The translations under genes and the position numbers were made by a program. A model generated the notes under the pieces. That model was not told the DNA's origin. It was given only the letters and a program-made list of their open reading frames with translations, and did no database searches. A stretch of DNA of 61,227 nucleotides from an uncultured Granulosicoccaceae bacterium. GTDB lineage: Bacteria > Pseudomonadota > Gammaproteobacteria > Granulosicoccales > Granulosicoccaceae. Of this stretch, positions 57,050 to 61,227 are shown piece by piece (position 1 is the first letter of the stretch; each line of letters starts with the position of its first letter). The stretch is taken from assembly GCA_938020525.1 (NCBI GenBank), contig CALIHW010000099.1, positions 1 to 61,227 on the forward strand, read 5' to 3'.

Positions 57050-60000
57050 GTGCGAAAAATTGCCATAGCAGCTGCTGTAAGTTTAAGTCTTTCAGGTGTG
57101 ACGAATGTGTCTCACGCTCTCGGACTTGGCGAAATAGAGATGTATTCTGCATTGAATCAAACTCTCGATGCTGAGATCGCGATTCTTTCTGCTTCCGAAG
57201 CCGAACTGCAGCAAATGGATGTCCGGCTTGCACCTGCAAGTGCGTTTGCTCGGGCCGGGTTAGTGCAGTCGCCGGTGTTGTCTTCTGTAGACTTTGCGGT
57301 TGATAGAAGACCTGACGGTAAAGCAGTGGTAAAAGTCACCAGTGACATTCCGGTGCTTGAACCGTTTCTGAACTTCCTGATTGAGGTCGACTCCCCTGGC
57401 AGTGTAAAGCTGGTGAGAGAGTATACCGTTCTCTTGAATCCGGCGACTTTCACAGGCGGTGAGGAAAATTCAGGCCGTAGCAATTCGGTAGCAGCCGGTG
57501 CCTCCGATGTGTTTGTAACCAGTGACAATGATGCCACAGGCGTACAAATTGATATCACTGATGCTATTTCCGGTAACTTGGCCTCAAGCGGAGAAGATTC
57601 TATCGCTTCCGGTAGTGAAGTAGTTTTTTCAGTAACACAGGTGGACTCTTTTGCTGAGGTCGATAACAGCGCGGCTACTTTGCCGGACACTTTGTTTATT
57701 CCGGATGATCAAGTGATAAGTGGGAGCAGTGAAGGTACTACAGTTGTAGATAGCGACGGCCAGGTGATTTCGTTAGTTCAGGAACTCAACACTACGCCGC
57801 AGTTCGACAACTCGTCAGGAATAGCTGGCGAAGCAATTGATCTGACTGACCTTGATGGTGATTCAGGTAATGCGATATTTACCAGTGAGTTTGAAAGTAG
57901 CCAGGGTGAACTGATCGCAGGTGAAGAGCTGCGTGGGCTTGTGGGTGACGTCGAACCTGCATCCCCGGTGGTCACATTGGAAGAATCTACTGCTTTTGAT
58001 TTGGTTGTTTCAGATCTTTCAGGAAATGACGCTGATGCACAAGGTGGTGCAGGCGATCTTATCGATCTATCCGGTTTGATTGATGACTCGGAAACTGTCG
58101 TTGCAGAAGAGCCGATTGCTACTAGTTCTACAGCTAACATTGAGTTGTCAGGTAATACTTACAATGTGCGTTCTCAGGATACGCTTTGGAGTATCTCAAA
58201 CGCACAAAAAGCGCCCGGCGTGATTACTCATCAGATGGTTGTGGCACTTGTTGAAGCGAACCCGCAGGCATTCATAGGCGGTAACATGAACCGTATGATT
58301 AGCGGTGCGGTGTTGCAAATACCGACTCAGGCTTCACAGAGATCTGTTGATCGTGACAGCGCGGTTGCTATTGTGCAGTCGTGGACTCGTGGCAATGCAC
58401 CTGCGCGTTCAGCTACTGGTTCTTCAAGAAACATTCAACCTGCCACCGTATATGAAGAAGCGGAAATTGTGGTTGATAATTCCAGCCTCAGCACAGATTT
58501 AAACAGCAACCTTGATGAAGTCAATCAGCGCTATGAAGAAGTGCAGACAGAAATTGCAACAGGAACCGTTGCACGTGATGAGCTGCAGGGTCGCGTAGAC
58601 AATCTGACTGACAACATGGAAGAAATGAAGAGTTTGATCACTGTGCGTGAGAATGAACTCGATCAGTTACAAGATGAAGTGTTGGCAGCAGAATCAAATG
58701 CTGCAGCAATCGATGCACAAATCAGCCAGCTATCCAATGCTTCTGAAAGCGTTGCTGCTGTGCAGCAGGGGCTAAGTGAAGAACTGCAGCAGGCTCAAAG
58801 CGCTATTGCAAAGCGCGCTGACACCGAAAAAAATCTTGCGACTGCAGAAGCCGAGGCGCAATCAATAAGGCTCTCTTCTGAAGAAGATGCTTTGCGCTCA
58901 CAGCTTGCTGCTCTTGAGCTCGAAAAGCGTGATCTTGAGGCTACATCGCAGCTCGAAAAAGCCGCATTGGTACGTGAGGCAGAGGCAGAGAAACAGCGAT
59001 TAATGGCGCAGGCGCGGGCGGAGCGAGAAAGAATTCTTGCAGAGCTTGAAGTTGAAAAGGCTCGTATCAGCAGTGAAGCAGAATTGGAAATTGCTCGCGT
59101 TAAAGCTGACGCAAAGACTGAAAATCAGCGTTTGTTAAGTGAAGCTCAGGCAGACACCGAGCAGATGAAAGCGCAGCTGGAGCGAATGGAAGCTGAAAAA
59201 ACACGAATGATGGAAGAGTCCGTCGAAGTTGCACAGATGGAGCCCGAAACTACCGCAGCAGCTCAGTCAGGTGAACCTTCACGTGTTAAGGACAGACTGG
59301 CACAGTTGCAACAGGAAGGGGGCGAGAAGGCTGCCGATATGCAGGCTAGTATCAGCAAGACTGTTGATACGGATGCTATGAAGCTCGATGTCGACAAAGA
59401 TGCCGAAGGCATTGTTGGTGATGCGGTCAGTGGCATGACTGACGCAGGTAAGAGTATGGCAGCGGGTGGGGCTGCTGCAGTGGGCGGCCTGTTGGGATTT
59501 GCACCACTTCAGGAAATGGTAGGTAATCGTAAGACCGTTCTTGCAGCCGGGGCAGGTTTGTCACTTCTTGGTTTGCTTGGAGCCTGGGGTTTAAGAAGGC
59601 GTAAAGCAAAGCCAGTTGAAGTCAAAGGTTTACGACCACGTGGTGAAGGTCGTCCAGTTGTGGCTCCTCAACCGAATCATAATCGTGAAGCGGCGATGTA
59701 TGGTGACGCCAATGAGACGCGCACCGGTTCACAAAGACGAGCCAGCAGTTCTGCAGCGGCGGCGGCGGCGGCAGCAGCGGCGGCGGTGACTGGTACCGCA
59801 GCGGTTACGACTTCACGCAGCGATAAAAATGCTGATGTAGATCAGCCTCTGACAACAGATACTCCTGAGCAAGCAAGCACCGCGGAACAAACCAACGGTG
59901 CAGTGTCTAGTGCTTCACCAGAAGTTACCAAGCAAGCGCCGCAGGTAACTACTGCTCCGGCACCAGCGGCAACAACTCTGTCGCAACCGGTGAACACAGA

Positions 60001-61042
60001 TACTACCACCCCTGCGGCTGAGGCAGGTTCTGCTGAAAAATCGGTTGATTCAGAAAGCAAGGTTGATGCGGAGCTTGAAGAGAAGGCGCTTGATGACACG
60101 ATCACCGAAGCTGAAGTTTATCTTCGCTACGGCTTGCATGGTCAGGCAGAAGACTTACTCAAGACTGCAATTGAGCGCTCACCAAACAACGAAGAGTATC
60201 ACTTCAAGCTGCTTGAGAACTATCACGATCAAAAGAACGGTGAAGACTTTAACCCACTTGCTGAGCAATTCACAGCCAAGTTCCCGAATTCTGCTCATAA
60301 AGCTCGCATTGTCGAAATGGCAGCAGAAATAAGTGGTGCGGGTGCCGCGAATAATGCCGGAATGGGTGTTGGTGGAACACTGGCGGCAGGTGCTGCCGCC
60401 AATGCAAAAGATGCAGCCTCTGACAGCTTTGATTCTCTTACTGGCTCATCTTTCGCTGGGTCGACTGATGAACCGGGTAGTGATCTGCTCGATCAAACAA
60501 TAGATCCCGGTACAGAGTTTAGCGTCGATGAACTAAACGCCACTGGCAATCTAGGTGCGCTTAACGATGACGAAGTGGATTTTTCTGACCACGTTGAGCT
60601 TGGCCACAGTAACTTAGGGCACGGGGGGCTGGACCAGGGCGGTATGTCACTTGATGAGGTCGACCTGGCATCGCTTGATGATGATGGCACGATGAACCTG
60701 GAAGAGATTGCCGGTAGTCAGATGTCTGGCGGAGATCTTGGAACACTTGATTTGACTAACCCTGTCGATAACTCGTTTGATAACCTGTCACTTGAGGATA
60801 CAAACTTCGGCGAAGTTACTGGTGATATTGGCCAAAACCTTGGCCAGAATTTGGATACTGATCTGTCTATCAATCCTGTCCCAGGCGGTACAGATGAAAT
60901 GGAAACCATGCTGGATCTTGCAAAAGCATACATCGACATGGGTGACAGTGATAATGCGTCCAAAGCATTGAAGGATATTGCAGCCAGGGGCAACCCGCTT
61001 CAGCAAACTGAAGCCGCTGAGTTGTTGAAAAAAATATCATAA
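57050..61042 (+). CDS. fimV: FimV-family polar hub / pilus assembly protein
   Basis: Large inner-membrane protein that organises the cell pole and promotes type IV pilus function and peptidoglycan interactions. It has 1330 residues and a GTG start. A signal peptide (1-24) precedes the FimV N-terminal domain (GLGEIEMYSALNQTLDAEI). An acidic Ser-rich linker follows, then LysM (about 367-425), coiled coil (about 485-735) and one membrane helix (about 827-845, followed by RRRK). A cytoplasmic part contains a run of 11 alanines (about 902-912), a TPR-like segment (about 1020-1085) and the C-terminal FimV domain (about 1285-1330, MLDLAKAYIDMGD). Longer than P. aeruginosa FimV. Confidence 0.94.
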   Translation: MRKIAIAAAVSLSLSGVTNVSHALGLGEIEMYSALNQTLDAEIAILSASEAELQQMDVRLAPASAFARAGLVQSPVLSSVDFAVDRRPDGKAVVKVTSDIPVLEPFLNFLIEVDSPGSVKLVREYTVLLNPATFTGGEENSGRSNSVAAGASDVFVTSDNDATGVQIDITDAISGNLASSGEDSIASGSEVVFSVTQVDSFAEVDNSAATLPDTLFIPDDQVISGSSEGTTVVDSDGQVISLVQELNTTPQFDNSSGIAGEAIDLTDLDGDSGNAIFTSEFESSQGELIAGEELRGLVGDVEPASPVVTLEESTAFDLVVSDLSGNDADAQGGAGDLIDLSGLIDDSETVVAEEPIATSSTANIELSGNTYNVRSQDTLWSISNAQKAPGVITHQMVVALVEANPQAFIGGNMNRMISGAVLQIPTQASQRSVDRDSAVAIVQSWTRGNAPARSATGSSRNIQPATVYEEAEIVVDNSSLSTDLNSNLDEVNQRYEEVQTEIATGTVARDELQGRVDNLTDNMEEMKSLITVRENELDQLQDEVLAAESNAAAIDAQISQLSNASESVAAVQQGLSEELQQAQSAIAKRADTEKNLATAEAEAQSIRLSSEEDALRSQLAALELEKRDLEATSQLEKAALVREAEAEKQRLMAQARAERERILAELEVEKARISSEAELEIARVKADAKTENQRLLSEAQADTEQMKAQLERMEAEKTRMMEESVEVAQMEPETTAAAQSGEPSRVKDRLAQLQQEGGEKAADMQASISKTVDTDAMKLDVDKDAEGIVGDAVSGMTDAGKSMAAGGAAAVGGLLGFAPLQEMVGNRKTVLAAGAGLSLLGLLGAWGLRRRKAKPVEVKGLRPRGEGRPVVAPQPNHNREAAMYGDANETRTGSQRRASSSAAAAAAAAAAAVTGTAAVTTSRSDKNADVDQPLTTDTPEQASTAEQTNGAVSSASPEVTKQAPQVTTAPAPAATTLSQPVNTDTTTPAAEAGSAEKSVDSESKVDAELEEKALDDTITEAEVYLRYGLHGQAEDLLKTAIERSPNNEEYHFKLLENYHDQKNGEDFNPLAEQFTAKFPNSAHKARIVEMAAEISGAGAANNAGMGVGGTLAAGAAANAKDAASDSFDSLTGSSFAGSTDEPGSDLLDQTIDPGTEFSVDELNATGNLGALNDDEVDFSDHVELGHSNLGHGGLDQGGMSLDEVDLASLDDDGTMNLEEIAGSQMSGGDLGTLDLTNPVDNSFDNLSLEDTNFGEVTGDIGQNLGQNLDTDLSINPVPGGTDEMETMLDLAKAYIDMGDSDNASKALKDIAARGNPLQQTEAAELLKKIS

Positions 61043-61068
61043 TAAAAGCTTAAAGCGCACAGCAATTG

Positions 61069-61097
61069 AAAGGCGTCTTTGCAGACGCCTTTTTTTT
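61069..61097 (+). terminator. rho-independent terminator after fimV
   Basis: A 10-bp perfect stem AAAGGCGTCT/AGACGCCTTT with loop TTGC leads into a T-run ending at 61097. A probable group II intron begins two bases later. Confidence 0.95.
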
Positions 61098-61098
61098 G

Positions 61099-61227
61099 GT
61101 GCGCCGAGCATGGCGCGAAGCGCCATGGTTGGCGTTTATAAGTGGTAAGTGAAAGCGAACCACGAAGTGACTTGGAGGTGAAAGTCCTCTGGGAGCCTTG
61201 ATAACAGGAACCCCTAGCTGAACAGCA
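61099..61227 (+). mobile_element. 5' part of a probable group II intron (runs off the window)
   Basis: Starts with GTGCGCC (61099-61105), which fits the GUGYG consensus 5' end of group II introns. Hairpins typical of domain I follow: ATGGCGC-GAA-GCGCCAT (61110-61126), GTGGT/ACCAC, and GGAGGTGAAAGTCCTC. Then comes GATAACAGGAACCCCTAGCTGAA, which resembles the conserved domain I text I remember from bacterial introns (GATAACAGGAACC). The position directly behind a terminator stem fits group IIC target choice. The reverse transcriptase and catalytic domains V/VI would lie beyond the window. Confidence 0.72.

Noticed and set aside
56734..57174. 146-codon frame upstream of fimV
   Set aside because: Overlaps the fimV start in another frame, Cys/Arg/Ser-rich, no recognisable domain.

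Overview
The window is a chromosomal segment of a gammaproteobacterium, probably marine. The evidence is gene order and gene content: yhbY/rlmE/ftsH, glmM-tpiA-secG-tRNA-Leu, a 14-gene nuo operon, initiator tRNA-rimP-nusA-infB-rbfA-truB-rpsO-pnp, tesA divergent from ybbA-ybbP, a synthetase-type relA, and asd followed by fimV. A possible sulfonate-catabolism cluster fits a marine lifestyle. I cannot name the genus from the sequence alone.

Layout. 1-480: three copies of an imperfect repeat with a small hairpin. 500-6669: yhbY (minus), rlmE, ftsH (terminator behind it), glmM, tpiA, secG. 6815-21481: tRNA-Leu(GAG), then the complete NADH:quinone oxidoreductase operon nuoA-N. 21645-30632: initiator tRNA with its own promoter and terminator, then the transcription/translation operon rimP to pnp. 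30869-44436: tadA, a STAS/anti-sigma-kinase pair, nfeD plus an SPFH protein, a YigB-like HAD phosphatase, an alpha/beta hydrolase, a cold-shock protein, a ClpP paralogue, tesA, ybbA-ybbP, relA and nth. 44455-48120: a LacI-type regulator divergent from an HpsN-like (HisD-family) dehydrogenase and a two-subunit ThDP decarboxylase resembling sulfopyruvate decarboxylase. A 14-bp palindromic operator overlaps both divergent promoters.

48121-52463 is the accessory part. It sits between the 3' ends of two convergent genes and is bounded by inverted GC-rich tandem motifs. Inside are a truncated IS1595-type transposase, a DUF6471-like remnant with an in-frame stop, a conserved hypothetical gene, two membrane-anchored proteins of similar architecture, and three copies of a large hairpin repeat. 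The arms of the hairpin change between copies but stay complementary. The two nearly identical copies (about 235 bp) flank one of the membrane-protein genes like a cassette. This is the best candidate in the window for something undescribed.

52464-61227: a retropepsin-like protease, aroC, a LysR regulator divergent from asd, and a very large fimV ending at a strong terminator. A sequence with the 5' features of a group II intron begins directly after that terminator's T-run and continues beyond the window.

Start codons were reassigned where ribosome-binding sites or family alignment argued for it. All family names come from reading motifs and remembered family sequences; no database search was run.
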